In this document: in pieces, positions 24,274-35,974 of the stretch
Position numbering within the stretch: the first letter of the stretch is position 1
Layout: every line of letters begins with the position of its first letter
Position numbers and translations under genes: made by a program
The notes under the pieces: generated by a model
Seen by the model: only the letters and a program-made list of their open reading frames with translations
The model's database searches: none
Told to the model about the DNA's origin: nothing
NCBI GenBank assembly: GCA_033439265.1
Contig: JAVTVX010000001.1
Location: 17,564,608 to 17,628,607, forward strand
DNA: 64,000 nucleotides
DNA from: Dillenia suffruticosa
Lineage: Eukaryota > Streptophyta > Magnoliopsida > Dilleniales > Dilleniaceae
Direction of reading: 5' to 3'

Positions 24274-25730
24274 TTCTGGAGACTTCCAAATTGAAAAAGT
24301 TTTAAAAATATTGATATTTTAAAATTTTTATATTATAATTATTTCATTTATTTTTATCAATTTTGTAAAAAATTTATTTTATTTTATTTTTTTATATTTT
24401 CATGGAATCACCCTATAAATAGAGGATTTGTATAATTTATTTAATACAACACACAATATAATATACAATATATGAGTCATTTTTTCTCAGTTTTCTCTTT
24501 TTATTCTCTCTGTTCTTTCTACTTTATTTTCCTTTTTTAATATGGTATTAGAGTCTGCTTTATTTCTCACATGGTATCAAAATACTAGGTGTTCGATCGG
24601 ATATTTTTTTCTACCATTCTTATCAATTAGACTTCTTTTTTTAGCCTAATTATGGAGAAATTAAATATTTCTCAACCTATTTCTATTGTTCCAAATCATT
24701 CTGCTTCATTCTGCTTGTTCTCGATAATATTTTACAATCTGCTGTTTTTCTGCTATTAAAGATTCTGTTTCATTTTTCAATCCCTCTGTTTTATTCTGTT
24801 GGTTCTCGATAATATCTTACGATCTACTATTTTTCTGCTATTGAAGATTGTTGTTTATTTTTCAATCCCTCAATTTTATTCTACTTTATCTTATAGTCTG
24901 CTACTATCGCTACTATTAAGAATTCTGTTGTTATCGTCTCTTATACTCAATTTGAGTATTTTGCTATTCTACTTGATTCTTCAATCTATCTGCTTTTTCT
25001 CTAAATCTGTTGTTGAGAATTCTGCTATTATATCATCTTCTATTCAGTGTACTTTATTCCATCAGTGTTATTATACTATTATATCCTCTTCTACTCAGTC
25101 TGCTTATTTCCTCTGCTTTATCTGTTTGTTTTCTTTGAGTCTACTATTGAGAATTCTACTATTACATCATCTTCTACTCAATTTGTTTTTTTTCTTCTGA
25201 TAATCACAACCATGCTACACTCTTTACCGTATCAATTATGCACTTATTTTGATACTGATTGGTCTGATGATTCTACTAATCGACGGTCTACTATTGACTA
25301 TTATATTTTTTTTAACGATTCTTTAATCTTCTGACATAAAGTTTCTCTGTAATCTTAACTCATCTTTCTAGGCATCATAATGACCTACTACACAAATTCA
25401 AGATGACTTCTCTATTCCCAACTTGAGTTTGAGGATAGTGTAAAGTATATTGACATTCCTAAATTAAAGAAAACTTGTTGAAAAAGTTTTGGAGATTTTC
25501 AAATTAAAAAATTTTTAGAAATATTGATATTTTTAAATTTCTATATTGTAATTATTTTATTTATTTTTATTAATTTTTTAAAGATTCTATTTTATTTTTT
25601 TTATATTTTCATGAAATCATCTTATAAATAAGAGTTTTGTATAATTTATTGAATACACAATACAATATAATATATAATATATGAGTCATTCTCTCTCAAT
25701 TTTTTTTATTTTATTTTCTTTTTTCTAACA
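24274..25730 (+). mobile_element. Small non-autonomous Copia-like LTR element (fossil)
   Basis: The right LTR, about 25,439-25,730, starts TGTAAAGTATATTG and ends CTAACA. A shorter left LTR copy covers about 24,274-24,540. A primer-binding-site-like TGGTATTAGAGTCTG follows the left LTR at about 24,543. A Copia-style polypurine region, CAACTTGAGTTTGAGGATAG, precedes the right LTR. The interior is about 900 bp of T-rich, internally repetitive sequence (TTCTGCTATTAAAGATTCTG type) with no pol genes. It is broken and fairly old. It separates peptide modules 1 and 2. Confidence 0.7.
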
Positions 25731-25734
25731 AAAA

Positions 25735-27213
25735 GGATCGAAACCAAGTTCTTGATCCATCATCAAAATTGATGGTTGACAAAATTATTGTTAGAACCCA
25801 ATTTCTTGTAGGCGATCACGGCACCTTTCTGTCCTTATTCTAGGTATTCAACTGCACAACTACGCCTTGTTCAAAGATTTTACCCATTTCTTGATAAGAT
25901 AGTTTCATATGTTATGTTGGAATGGAATGTCACCCTAACCTCTGTTTTATAACATACAAGTGATTAGAGGCGCGTTACACTATGCATATGTGCTGATTTC
26001 TTACCAATTTCTTGTTCTCCCAATACAATTCTTAATGGGGTTCCATGCTTCCTTATTCTTAGTATGAATTACTTTAGCAAAAGATAAACAAAAGTAAAGG
26101 CCGCACTATTACATGTTACATTCGTGTGAAAAGAATGATTATCCAGCTTTTGATCAAACCCAACAACAGCCAAAGAATAATTTTGATTAATTTTGAGACA
26201 CCGCACAAAGAATAGCAGACCAACTTAATTCGTTTGATCAAAACTGGTAAGAGAAAATATTATATATATATATATATATATTCATAAAGTACTTTAATTC
26301 TCTTTTTATTGTTCTGTAATTCTCTCTCCATATTGACACTTTAACCCACAAGTCATATATATAATCTTTTGACTGGATTCCAATGCACTTTAGTTACTCA
26401 AAACACTGTTTTTGGAGCTGTACTAGTCGGTGAAATTTAAGTGTTTGTTTATAATATTATAGCGGCATTTTAACTGAATGGAGAAAGCCCCACTTTAGCT
26501 GTTGGTTGAAAATCATATTTTAGTGTTGGTTCATGCCCGTGCAACAATGACCATGAGATGAATATCAGACAGATGAACTGACACTACAACAACTTTCCCC
26601 TTATTAACAATAAATGAGGATAAAGTTAAAAACATAGTATTTTACCTTAACTTTTAAGGAGATAGTTTCGTAAACACATAAAAGATGAATTATATATATA
26701 TATATATATATATAACCTCTAAAATGAGTCAAACTATGATTTAGCCCTTAAGTTTTTATTTTTATTTATTTTGATTCTTCCATTATTATTTTTCTTCTTC
26801 CTTAACTTGTGATGATAAGATAGAGATGTGCTCATGGACAAAGGCACGGGAAAAATTAATTACGCACTAATCTTTTTTTTTTTTTGTTATACAAGAATTG
26901 AAATATGAAATTATTAGATTGGATGAGGGGTTGTGATCACTAACCTGTCTCATTAGGGGACGTTACGCAATAACTATGAACACAACTAGGAGTGAACGAG
27001 GAAAAGAAAACGAAGCATGGGTCAGTGCTACACTGCATTGCCAAAAAGAAAGTTGTGTTTGTGACTCATCAATCTAAATGTGTTCTGTCGGTATCATACT
27101 GTCCCAATCAAGATACCCATGCTTAATGCTTACTAATACTTTTCCACTAAGAATCAACTGGGCAGTGAACCAAATCTACTTTTTCACAAGCTAAGCAAAA
27201 TAATAGTAATAAT
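25735..27213. other. 3' flank of peptide module 2
   Basis: Homologous to 19,210-21,770 and 57,040-58,780, without the Mutator-like insertion of unit 1. It contains (AT)n tracts at about 26,261-26,280 and 26,693-26,714. No coding sequence was recognised. Confidence 0.6.
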
Positions 27214-27227
27214 AATATTGGCCAGTG

Positions 27228-27463
27228 GCAAATCAGTGTGCAGTCAAGCTTGCTGAGCTAGGTCAAGGTGCTGAGCCGGGTGTGCATGAAAGTGACTCTC
27301 CTCCAACAGAAGTGGTAAGCTATCTGCAGCATGATGTGGCTGGCTGTTTTAGGATCAGGAAGAAATTGGGTCTCCCCCTACTGGGTGATCCCTACTTCGC
27401 TCTTGTTTGTATTTGCTGTCTTTCCATTTTCAGTTTCACCAAAAAAAAAAAAAAAAAAAAAAA
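27228..27463 (+). mobile_element. L1-type LINE 3' end with poly(A) tail
   Basis: The insert is bounded by a 14-bp target duplication, AATATTGGCC(A/G)GTG, at 27,214-27,227 and 27,464-27,477, and ends in an A run of about 25. The + strand reads ANQCAVKLAELGQG, then DSPPTEVVSYLQHDVAG. This is the C-terminal end of the plant LINE RNase H region (REANxCADxLAxLG then PPPxVxxLLxxDxxG). About 150 bases of 3' untranslated sequence follow. It is heavily 5'-truncated, as is usual for L1 insertions. Confidence 0.85.
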
Positions 27464-28293
27464 AATATTGGCCGGTGATTGACAGGCCCAAATTGGTTGA
27501 CCAACGCATGCCCTCCCATTCTCTTATCTATAATAGTTTTTTTTTTTTTTTTTTAACTAAAATAAAGAACTTTTAAATTCTTTTATAAAAATAATTTTAA
27601 ATTTATCATTATATTAAAGTGAAGTGTTTATCACATTCGCTTATACTTTCTGATATGGAACACTAAAATATGATTTCAATAAATTTTTGTACGACAATAT
27701 TACTCAAGGTGCTGCTAGTCTTCCAAATCTCAGCATGAAGGTAGATTTTGACATTATTGCAGAAAATATGAAAGGCATTCACCCGTGAATGTGATAATAA
27801 CTTATGTTTTGTTCTATTGTTCAATTTCACCTTTATGCTTTCCTCAATTTTTACCTGCCAAGCCAAGGCATATTATTTGTGGAGGAGGGTCTTTTGATAT
27901 AATGCAGACAATTTTGATTTATTGATGACTTTAATTTCTTTAAAATGAAATTTTAATTTGGCAGAATATAAGATACTTTTATGAGATCTGTTGTGTAATC
28001 CAAATGCTCACATACTCTCCAATCTTATTTATGTTTATCGTAGTTACCTAACGCTATTGTTTTAATATTCAATCAATTCTTATTCATTGCTCTAAAATTG
28101 AATAAAATAAAATATCAAATGTATCAGAAATATAATATATAAAATATTCGACACGATATTTACGTAATTCATTATTAGCACTTTCTAATTCATGCACTTT
28201 ATAGTTCATATATTTAGTTGGAATCAATAATGTTGAACATTAGAATGTGCATAGCTTAGCCATTCAATGATCAAACATCCTCATGTCTCTTCA

Positions 28294-28299
28294 TTTATT
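28294..28299 (-). terminator. Candidate poly(A) signal of peptide gene 2
   Basis: AATAAA on the - strand, about 97 bases after the stop codon, in a conserved block. Confidence 0.5.
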
Positions 28300-28395
28300 C
28301 AACGTTAAATCAAAGATGTGTATGGGAACAAAAGATAATTATAAATTAGAGGATGCATGGCCAATGCCTTGTAAAAGGAAAAGGATGTTCAATGA

Positions 28396-28584
28396 TCAGC
28401 GTTTGGACAGGCCTCCACCTAGACCAGCATGACCGATGATCGGGGAAGGACGTGCGGGTGGCACAGGAGCTCGAAAATGAGAAACAAACACCTCCGATGT
28501 CGGATGATATTTCAGCTGCCTAGCCATGATCAAGTTAGTAGTTGCGCTCATTAACATGATTATTATGATCATGGCTTGCCTCAT
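28396..28584 (-). CDS. CEP/PIP-like secreted signalling peptide precursor, copy 2
   Basis: This 62-residue precursor has a hydrophobic N-terminus, MRQAMIIIIMLMSATTNLIM, likely a signal peptide cut near A21-R22. A short spacer ends SHF, and then comes RAPVPPARPSPIIGHAGLGG and LSKR. CEP peptides have the 15-mer pattern xFRPTxPGxSPGxGH. Here S-P, two residues and G-H keep that spacing, and GPSP of PIP peptides is present in the sister copies. In this copy G before PSP is R, and the tail has L for Q and L for R. The frame is open further upstream, but through CT-microsatellite leader, and only MRQ is conserved as start. A TATA box lies 84-91 bases upstream. Expected role: secreted ligand for an LRR receptor kinase. 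The family is inferred from the motif only. Confidence 0.75.
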   Translation of the reverse strand: MRQAMIIIIMLMSATTNLIMARQLKYHPTSEVFVSHFRAPVPPARPSPIIGHAGLGGGLSKR

Positions 28585-28594
28585 CTTCCTTGAT

Positions 28595-28597
<3 letters not shown>

Positions 28598-28630
<33 letters not shown>
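28598..28630 (-). repeat. CT microsatellite in the 5' leader of peptide gene 2
   Basis: A (CT)n tract on the coding strand lies between the TATA box and the start codon. Equivalent tracts occupy the leaders of copies 3 and 4 with different lengths. Confidence 0.85.
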
Positions 28631-28633
<3 letters not shown>

Positions 28634-28667
28634 GGTGAGGTGCGTAAGGGAAGAGGGAGGGGCCAAG

Positions 28668-28675
28668 TATTTATA
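28668..28675 (-). promoter_or_regulatory. TATA box of peptide gene 2
   Basis: TATAAATA on the - strand, conserved in position with copy 3 and, as TATAAAAA, with copy 4. Confidence 0.75.
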
Positions 28676-29219
28676 GACGTGGGAGAACCTTGGGTAATTC
28701 TAACTTTAGCTGTAGACATTCGAGCCACAATCACCCTGTAGCACTTCTTTGGTGGCGAAAACCCAGTGCCGCGTAAAGGGCCAGAATTGGTATAAGAATT
28801 ATTCTCCTTCACCCCATTAGTTTTAGTGTACTTCTTTATAAAGATTATTCTCCCCCCCCCCCCCCAAAAAAAAAAAGAAATCTCTTAAAAAAGTGTAAAA
28901 AGTTATTCCCTTCTAATGTACGATTTGACTTTTAAAGTCCTTCAAATTAAAATTCGACAACCATACGTCCTGCCAGTAACTGGGGTGCAAGGTTGGAGAG
29001 AGAATGGCAAAGAATGTGGAAGAATAAGAATAAAAAGAAAAAACCCTATTCAGTGCTGAGAGAGAGAGAGAGGCCATTGTTTATTTTTTTTGTAATTCAG
29101 TTTTAATGTTTTTAAATAAAATATAGACAGAAATACTAAATTATAGATTTTATAATTAAAAGGACTTTATATTAAAAAAATTAGGAGCAAAATTACACTT
29201 TTCCTTTTTAAAAAGTGAA

Positions 29220-32200
29220 AACACTACCAAAAAAAAAAAACTGTTAATAGTAGGCAAAAACCAATGGTAAAGACCCCAAAAATCGTTGGCAAAGGTTTGG
29301 GGTCTTCGCCAACGGCCAGGATTTCCACCGGCTTTGCCGGTGGTAGTAAAGGCTTTGCCCGCGGTCAAGGGTTTGGGGTCTTCTCCGGCAGCCAGGATTT
29401 TGGCCAGCTAACTTCTGCTCCTTCATACAAATCCCAAACTTAATAAAAACTGAAAGTGTCAGTATAAACAACATAATGGAGCCAGAATCTAAAAGTACTT
29501 CTACAGTCATCCTAATTATAAAAATATCACCTATATCAATCGAAAGATGGTAGATTTGTGTAATCCTCAACTAATGGATGCTTGAAACTAATATGGAATC
29601 ACTATCACAGAAAGTTTGGGAAGAACCACTAAAAACCTGATCTTGCAAGCGTTGAAGTTTATCCAAGAGTCCAAATCCACTCCTCCAGCCATACATTTTG
29701 CTCTCTAACAAAGTTTGCTGGTCCAATGAATATGCAAGTAACTGAAATTGTAAAGCATACCATCCCATGAACTTTTACTTCTCTGTGACCTCCAATGCCC
29801 ATTCCAGAGATTGAAACTTGAGTTTCTATCATCATTTGTTGCATTGTGATCTGCAAGTGTCTTCATCATTGAAGTCTTCATCCAAAGGTTGCATCTCAGG
29901 TTGCCCATCTAAAGGTGAAGTTTCATCGCTCGCTAGTACAATACGTAAATTACTTTTTCGTCTTGGCATACTTATTGATTAAAGGAATAAGATAAGTAAC
30001 AAACACTTAAGAAAATAAAACATTTAATAAATGAGGTAATTAACGAATCCAAACATTTGATAACATAAAATAAATTAGTACATGAAAAAGATCAAATAAA
30101 ATGAAAGGACAAGTCAATATTTTAAGGGGCAGCATGAAAATATGGAAGGAAGGATACTATGTGCCATACATTAGATGCACCTCACCCTTCAACTATGGAT
30201 AATTGGCATACAAGTTCTATCATTGAAGACAATGCAGCTCCTTCATCAACAGTATTTTACAAAACATGCACAAAAAAAAATCCTATACTCAAATTTCAAG
30301 AATTCTGTGTATATACTATTTTTCAGTGGCTATCAGAAGTTAAATTATGGCCAAAATGATCATAAAGGACACAATTATTCTATATGAACAGACATCTAGT
30401 CAGAGGGTTAAAACACGGCAGATGTGGGACTGGACATAGAACGTTGATGGGAGCATGGGCCAACAGGTTGGGAATTTTTAAGTTTTTTTCAGCAACAGTG
30501 AAACAATAAAGCATATTATATCTGAGCAGCTAGTGCAACTTGACCCAATAGGGCAGCCACTTGCTTTTCAAAAGTCGCTAGGTAGAGAAGGGATATATTA
30601 TCATTTGAAATCTAATCCTTTCCATGGTCCCTTAAATATGGTCATACCCTGCAAGTTTTGTCCTCCGCATGTTACATGCTATAGATCTACAAGGAATCCT
30701 AGAGACATCAGTAAATAAAACAAATGAGAGAGTAAAGTAACCATTGAAAAAATCTGTCTTTGACACCAAGAGAACACCTTGTAGAAGGATTTAGAAAGAA
30801 TGTGCAACAATTGATAAGTTTGACCATAAGCAATTTTTCAGAGCAGTTTAGCTTGTGCATTGTCTAAACATTTTTATCTAAAGTGTGGTTGTCTAGGACC
30901 GTCGACCAAAAAAAAAAAAAAGAAAGAGTTTGAAACTGATCAAACATTCCAATAATTGGTTCACTTCAATTCCAATCATTTAGATAGAGAATTGTAAGGT
31001 CAGATCCATCAAAAACCTTCAAGCACTTTTCCGGAGGTGGCAAGCAAAAACATAGGACCAAATCAAGGCAGCAATATTTTCCAAAAACAAGTTTACCTAC
31101 AAAGGTTTGCAACATTCATCTAAACAGGTCTGACGCCCCCAGCATAAATTTTGCAGAAATAAAATTTGTAAGAACTAATTTTTGTGGTCATGATGCTTAA
31201 CTATGCCAAGCAATTTATAAGGACATGCACTCCAGAATTAAAAGACGAAGTTGGAATAAGAATTGAATAAAAAAAATACTGAAAAATAGGGAATTTAAAG
31301 ATCTCATGCAAGCAATTGAGAGAATCAATGTCTTACTTTTGCAGATAGTGAAGGTTTGCTCTTCAAAACCAGTCTACCATTTAAAGCAGAAGCCTGCAAA
31401 TGTTATACTTAACTTGGGTCAACTAATAATTTGCAGGATAACTCTTAGGCAGAAGTCTGTAGATGCAGGAACTACCTGCTCCAACAAAGTTCATGACCAC
31501 TCGGGCCTTAGCAAATCCAAAAGTTTAAAGAAGGATTGATATCCTGCACAGAGCTCTTAGGCATATACAAGCCAACGAATAGCACCCTGCTTTAGCCTAG
31601 GGGATAGGTGATGACCCAAAACAAAGAAATGTGGCAACATTCTGCCACCAAACAGGGAATGGGAGAGCAAATAGTTGAACCGATGGAATTAATTTTTGTA
31701 TTTTTTACTACTGTCTAGTAATTCATGAATTTCAACGTGCAATTAGAGGACATTCAAACCAAGTCCTCAAAAAGAGAGCAAGAAAGAAAAATTAAAAAGA
31801 ATTTGAAAAAATGAAAACCCTAGATTCAATTCCTTCTCCATCAAATCCAGAACTTCAACCAAATTATAGGGCAAGTACGAAAAAAAAAAAAAACAGAAAC
31901 ATAATTAGAACAGACAAATAAAGAAAGAAACCCTAGTTGAACTCCGAAAATTTTAAACCCTAAATCATAACCAATCTAAGCTTCGTGAAATGAAAAGAGA
32001 GGAAAAACTGACCGAAAGAGAATTGGGGTGGACGCGAAGATCGGAAGGAATGCGAGCCGTATCTCCTTCTCTCGCTCTGTCTGAATCGGAGAGAGTAATG
32101 CACCTGAGAGAGAGGGAGAAGACCTGAGCGGAGGTGAAGATGGCGATGAGGTGGAAAAGAGAAGAGAGAGGGAGAGAAGACAAACCAGAGAGAGAGGTAC

Positions 32201-32410
32201 TTCATCGATTTGTATAGCGATGAGCCGTCCTTCGTCGATTTGTGATAGAGAGGCAGAGGGAGAGAAGAGAAGAGAAGAGAACGGGGTAGGGAGGAGAGAG
32301 GAGAGTGAGAGAGATCGCGATTTCTCTGTTTTAAAGTGACATATACCAGCAGATGTGAAGCCGCTGGCATAGGCTCGGAGCTATTTATGTCCCTTTACTA
32401 GCGGTGTATA
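29220..32410. mobile_element. CACTA-like non-autonomous element, right end unclear
   Basis: It starts CACTACCAAAAAAA, as plant En/Spm elements do. It has subterminal repeats such as GGTAAAGACCCCAAAAA, TTTGGGGTCTTC, GGCCAGGATTTCC and GCCCGCGGTCAAG. Related blocks (CCGCTGGCATAGGCTC, CTTTACTAGCGGTGTAT) occur near 32,365-32,410. A terminal TAGTG was not found. Between the ends are short - strand open frames, for example MGWYALQFQLLAYSLDQQTL near 29,768 and TFEKQVAALLGQVALAAQI near 30,530. These may be captured host exons. A GA-rich block at 32,040-32,330 could be a captured promoter or leader. None was recognised. A truncated copy lies at 43,160-43,858. Confidence 0.45.
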
Positions 32411-32469
32411 TGAGAAGAAGCATAGGTAGATCCCAAGGAAAAAAGAGATTCTGATGGTCTGCAGCGTTG

Positions 32470-32730
32470 ACGGTTGTCATCATGGGTGCCATTTATGCGT
32501 CAGCTGCATGGTTTGTTGTTTCTATTCGCAAGGATTCTATCGTCTGTAATGGTTTTGAATGATCTCTCAAACTCTGAACTCCCTTTGCCTCCATCCTCAT
32601 CTCCAGAAGTAAGTTTGTGCGTGCGTTTCATTTTGCTGAAAATACTGCTTCTTCCGGAAGTTGCAAAATACCATCTTATGCATTCTCATAGACATACCAC
32701 ATCAAAGATTTTCTCACAGACATACTAGCG
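32470..32730 (+). repeat. Repeat block R, copy 2
   Basis: Homologous to 10,727-11,035 and marks the left part of unit 2. The core GGATTCTATCGTCTGTAATG is kept. The frame differs from copy 1 by small indels, arguing against coding function. Confidence 0.6.
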
Positions 32731-33530
32731 GTGTATATGCACGGTGAAGGGAGGAAGTAAACGAAGTGTAACTACATTCCTAAAATTTTAAGGAAAAAAA
32801 CTAATCATAGTTTTTTTTTTTTTTTTTTAATAATAACGTCAGATACTGTTTTCTCTTATAATGTTTAATGCATATTATGTTATGACATAAATTTCTAATT
32901 CATAAATCATGAGAACCAGATAAATTATATATCACATTTTCAAGTATTAAACTTTCATAGAAACATAGGTGCATCTCAACTACTGCAACTTCAGAATTAG
33001 AGCAATTAAGCGTTTGTAGCTTTAAATAAATCTAGAGCAGACACATTTCAGCAATTGCTGAAACTACATAACATTATCAAAAATCATACCAAATCAAAAC
33101 TTCCCATTCTTTGCAATCGTCTTTAATAGGTATGCCGTCAAAATTCCCAGTTATTTGCAATCATCTTTGCAATCCTCAGGTATAAATACTCACAAATCCT
33201 CCGAGAGTTGATGGCTGTTGAGTCTAGTTAGGCTCCTCATTTTATCCATCCATGCTTATATGACAGTGAGCCTCTTTCATGCTTTCTCAAAATTGACACA
33301 GCCCTGAGAACGAGTGGAGGGAGTTAACTCCACATTTTAACCATCTTTTTTTTTCTCTTACTAAGAGCACTCAAAGGAATTCAAAATTTCATTTACCTGA
33401 AATAGTCAATAATATACAGGCCCCCCGATATAGCGGTGGCATACAACTCTCAACAAAACCACAGTGGGAACTGAAAAATAGCAGAGTATGCTTATGCCCC
33501 AAGTCTGCCATTATAACAAGTCAATTATAG

Positions 33531-34303
33531 CCAGTATGGGACTCAGAGAAGTCACTTGGGCATGGTAACATGACCTCTTGCTCTAGCAATCACAAGACCT
33601 GGTTCATTGTTGGATGATCATCAGGGTTTGCATCCGTGCATCTTGCAGCGATTTCCAGGATAGCTTCAACAGTTTCAGCATCCGCATCTGTTCACCTTTT
33701 ATCCACTACATCTTCCAACCGATTTTCTCTCAGCAAGGTGTTTCATCTGAAATCAAATGAAGCATACTTAGCAACTTAACTTTCCACCGACAGTGGTACA
33801 AAAAGGAAATTCTGAAAACTTACACTTTCACAAATAATAGATCAGTCGGCCTTTTCCCGGTAACTAGCTCCATTAGGAGAACTCCAAAAGTATACACGTC
33901 AGATTTCTCTGTGGTTCTTCCACTTTGCAAACACTCTGAGATCCAAGGCCAAAGTAAATATAGGAAGCACTTTAACAAGAAATAACAACACTGTACATCA
34001 CTCGTCCTATCACCTTTAGAAGTATTGTTTCAAATAATACAAGAAACATACCCGGTGCCAAATAGCTGAAAGTGCCAGCAACTACTGTTGTCACATGAGC
34101 ATCCTCATCCACCAAGAGTTTGGCAAATCCAAAGTCTGCAACGTGAGGCTCCAGGTTTTCATCCAGAAGTATATTGCCGGACTTGATGTCACGGTGCACC
34201 ACTCTTGGACAATATTCATGGTGCAAATATGCCATACCTCGTGCTGAACCAAGTGCAATTTTCAAGCGAGCAATGCAGTTCAAGGTGCTTTCTGGTCCAT
34301 GTT
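33531..34303 (-). pseudogene. LRR receptor-like kinase pseudogene, copy 2 (C-lobe only)
   Basis: The catalytic exon, 34,303-34,051, reads HGPESTLNCIARLKIALGSA, then HRDIKSGNILLDENLEPHVA and [20 protein letters not shown]. The following exon, near 33,930-33,828, stays in frame longer than in copy 1 ([20 protein letters not shown] then VTGKRPTD), but loses the RGLNVVGW segment. In the last exon a small indel (GTGTTTCATC) disturbs the start of NTLLRENRLED. The N-lobe exon present in copy 1 is missing: at about 35,420 the sequence jumps from the equivalent of 14,435 to that of 15,087. It cannot encode a kinase. Confidence 0.85.
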
Positions 34304-35460
34304 CTGCTAGAAGAGACGAAACATACTAGATTAAAAAGCAACGTAGTTTCAGATCTCTAGCCTTTTGCCATTTTGTTAAGGGTAGAGTTGGCTAGGATTT
34401 GCTTGACTTGACCAAAGAACAAGCCAAATAACCAATTCTTGAGGTGGCATAATCATAATGCGCTATCTCAACAACTATGAACTCCATAACAAAACCATTC
34501 TTTTGTTTTGTACAATCCATAATTGTGAAGATTGCACATTCTGATTACCCGCCTCAGCAACTAATTACCATCCAACTCCATGAATGGAAAGCAGCCAAAT
34601 CCAAGTACAACAATCCAAATAATACATAAATCCATTTTCATTACACCAAAATAATAGTGAATAGAATTATAAAGAAGATTTGCAAGTTTGGTTCCCTCAT
34701 TAGGAGGGTCCACTTGGCACTTCAAGCCCAAGGTCTTATCTTGTGCATATGTGTGTCTGGCATTCTGGGTTTAGGACTACATGGATGGAAAAATGTCTAA
34801 GGCTAGAGAGAAGAGGGGAACTGGAAATTTTGTGCCTCTCCATAACCATTGAAGGACAAGAACCAAGGATTGATTGAGAGTTGGTGCTTGAGAGGAACAA
34901 GGGTTATTTTCTTCTGCTCTTCTCACACCCTAGAGTTCTCAACAAGCTCCGCGAATTCCCTCTATATAGAGAGTTGAAGCATAATGGGCAGCTAGCCTAA
35001 CCCAATATAATAATTGAGGTCAAATAACTAGCGTACTAAAATTTTAGGATCGCCTACCAGCAATCAATGGTGGCACCTAATGAGGAATCCAGTAAGCAGC
35101 AAGGTTACATAAATGCAATTGTGGTTACAGCATCTCTCCTCTGAACTTTCTGACAGCACATGTAAGGCATGCAGATATTGTACCAAAATACATTGCAAGA
35201 GCCACTAGGAAACCAAAAGAATCTCTAGACAAACTCTGTGTCAGCAACATGCCAGTATGATCACCATTCATCCCAGAGTTCTATCAATATTGATACCAGA
35301 TATCCGTGTTCTGAATGACTTCATGTGCAGAGATATGTTAAAAGACTTCTTCATCGACTCTTTATACAACACCTCTCGAGCTATCTTTAGAGTACACGTT
35401 GGATTTTGGACTTCTTCATGTACCAAATGCAACAGCCAATATGGACATCACCAATAAGCA
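34304..35460 (-). pseudogene. Kinase pseudogene 2: intron and membrane-segment remnant
   Basis: Homologous to 13,730-15,132 of copy 1, with the N-lobe exon deleted. About 370 bp (roughly 34,505-34,870) is present here but not in copy 1. A trace of the membrane segment survives near 35,450 (LLIGDVHI in place of LLIGVMSI). Confidence 0.7.
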
Positions 35461-35974
35461 ATAACTAATACCATCGATCTCAATTTACTTGTGAACTCCA
35501 CCACAGCAAGCCTTCTTGCACTCAAACTAAGCACCACAAGCATTATTTGGTGTCGCTTCTCAATTGACCTCAATTTCCCCCATTTTGAGAAAGAAAAATT
35601 ATTATAATTTCTAAAACTTCTTCTCAACGGTGATCCTAGTTTAATTTTGGAAACATCCAAGAGTCAACCAAAGAAGGGAGGAAACCACATGATTTCAATG
35701 ATATCATTTATGCATCCAGATTGTAGAGTAAGTACATTGGAGGAGCATGGGAAATGGGAAAAATGTCATTTAATTTGAAAACCAATCATTTATGGCTTGA
35801 AAACAACAAAAAAATAAAAAAAAAAACCAGCTCGTAGACTCAGAATTTAGGCAATCTAAACCCAGAAACGAATTCAGAGCACATGAAAACCTTAGGAACC
35901 GGTCTGCTCTACCAAAAAACCGGCTGAAAATTAGCTGAACCAATCGGTCAAAGTTGCGATCAATAGTTTGAACC

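Noticed and set aside
24799-25334. Leucine/serine-rich frames of 95-133 codons
   Set aside because: They are translations of T-rich, internally repetitive interior of a small LTR element.
28585-28812. Longer 138-codon reading frame upstream of peptide gene 2
   Set aside because: It runs through the CT microsatellite and the TATA box; the extension is not conserved in frame in copies 1, 3 and 4.
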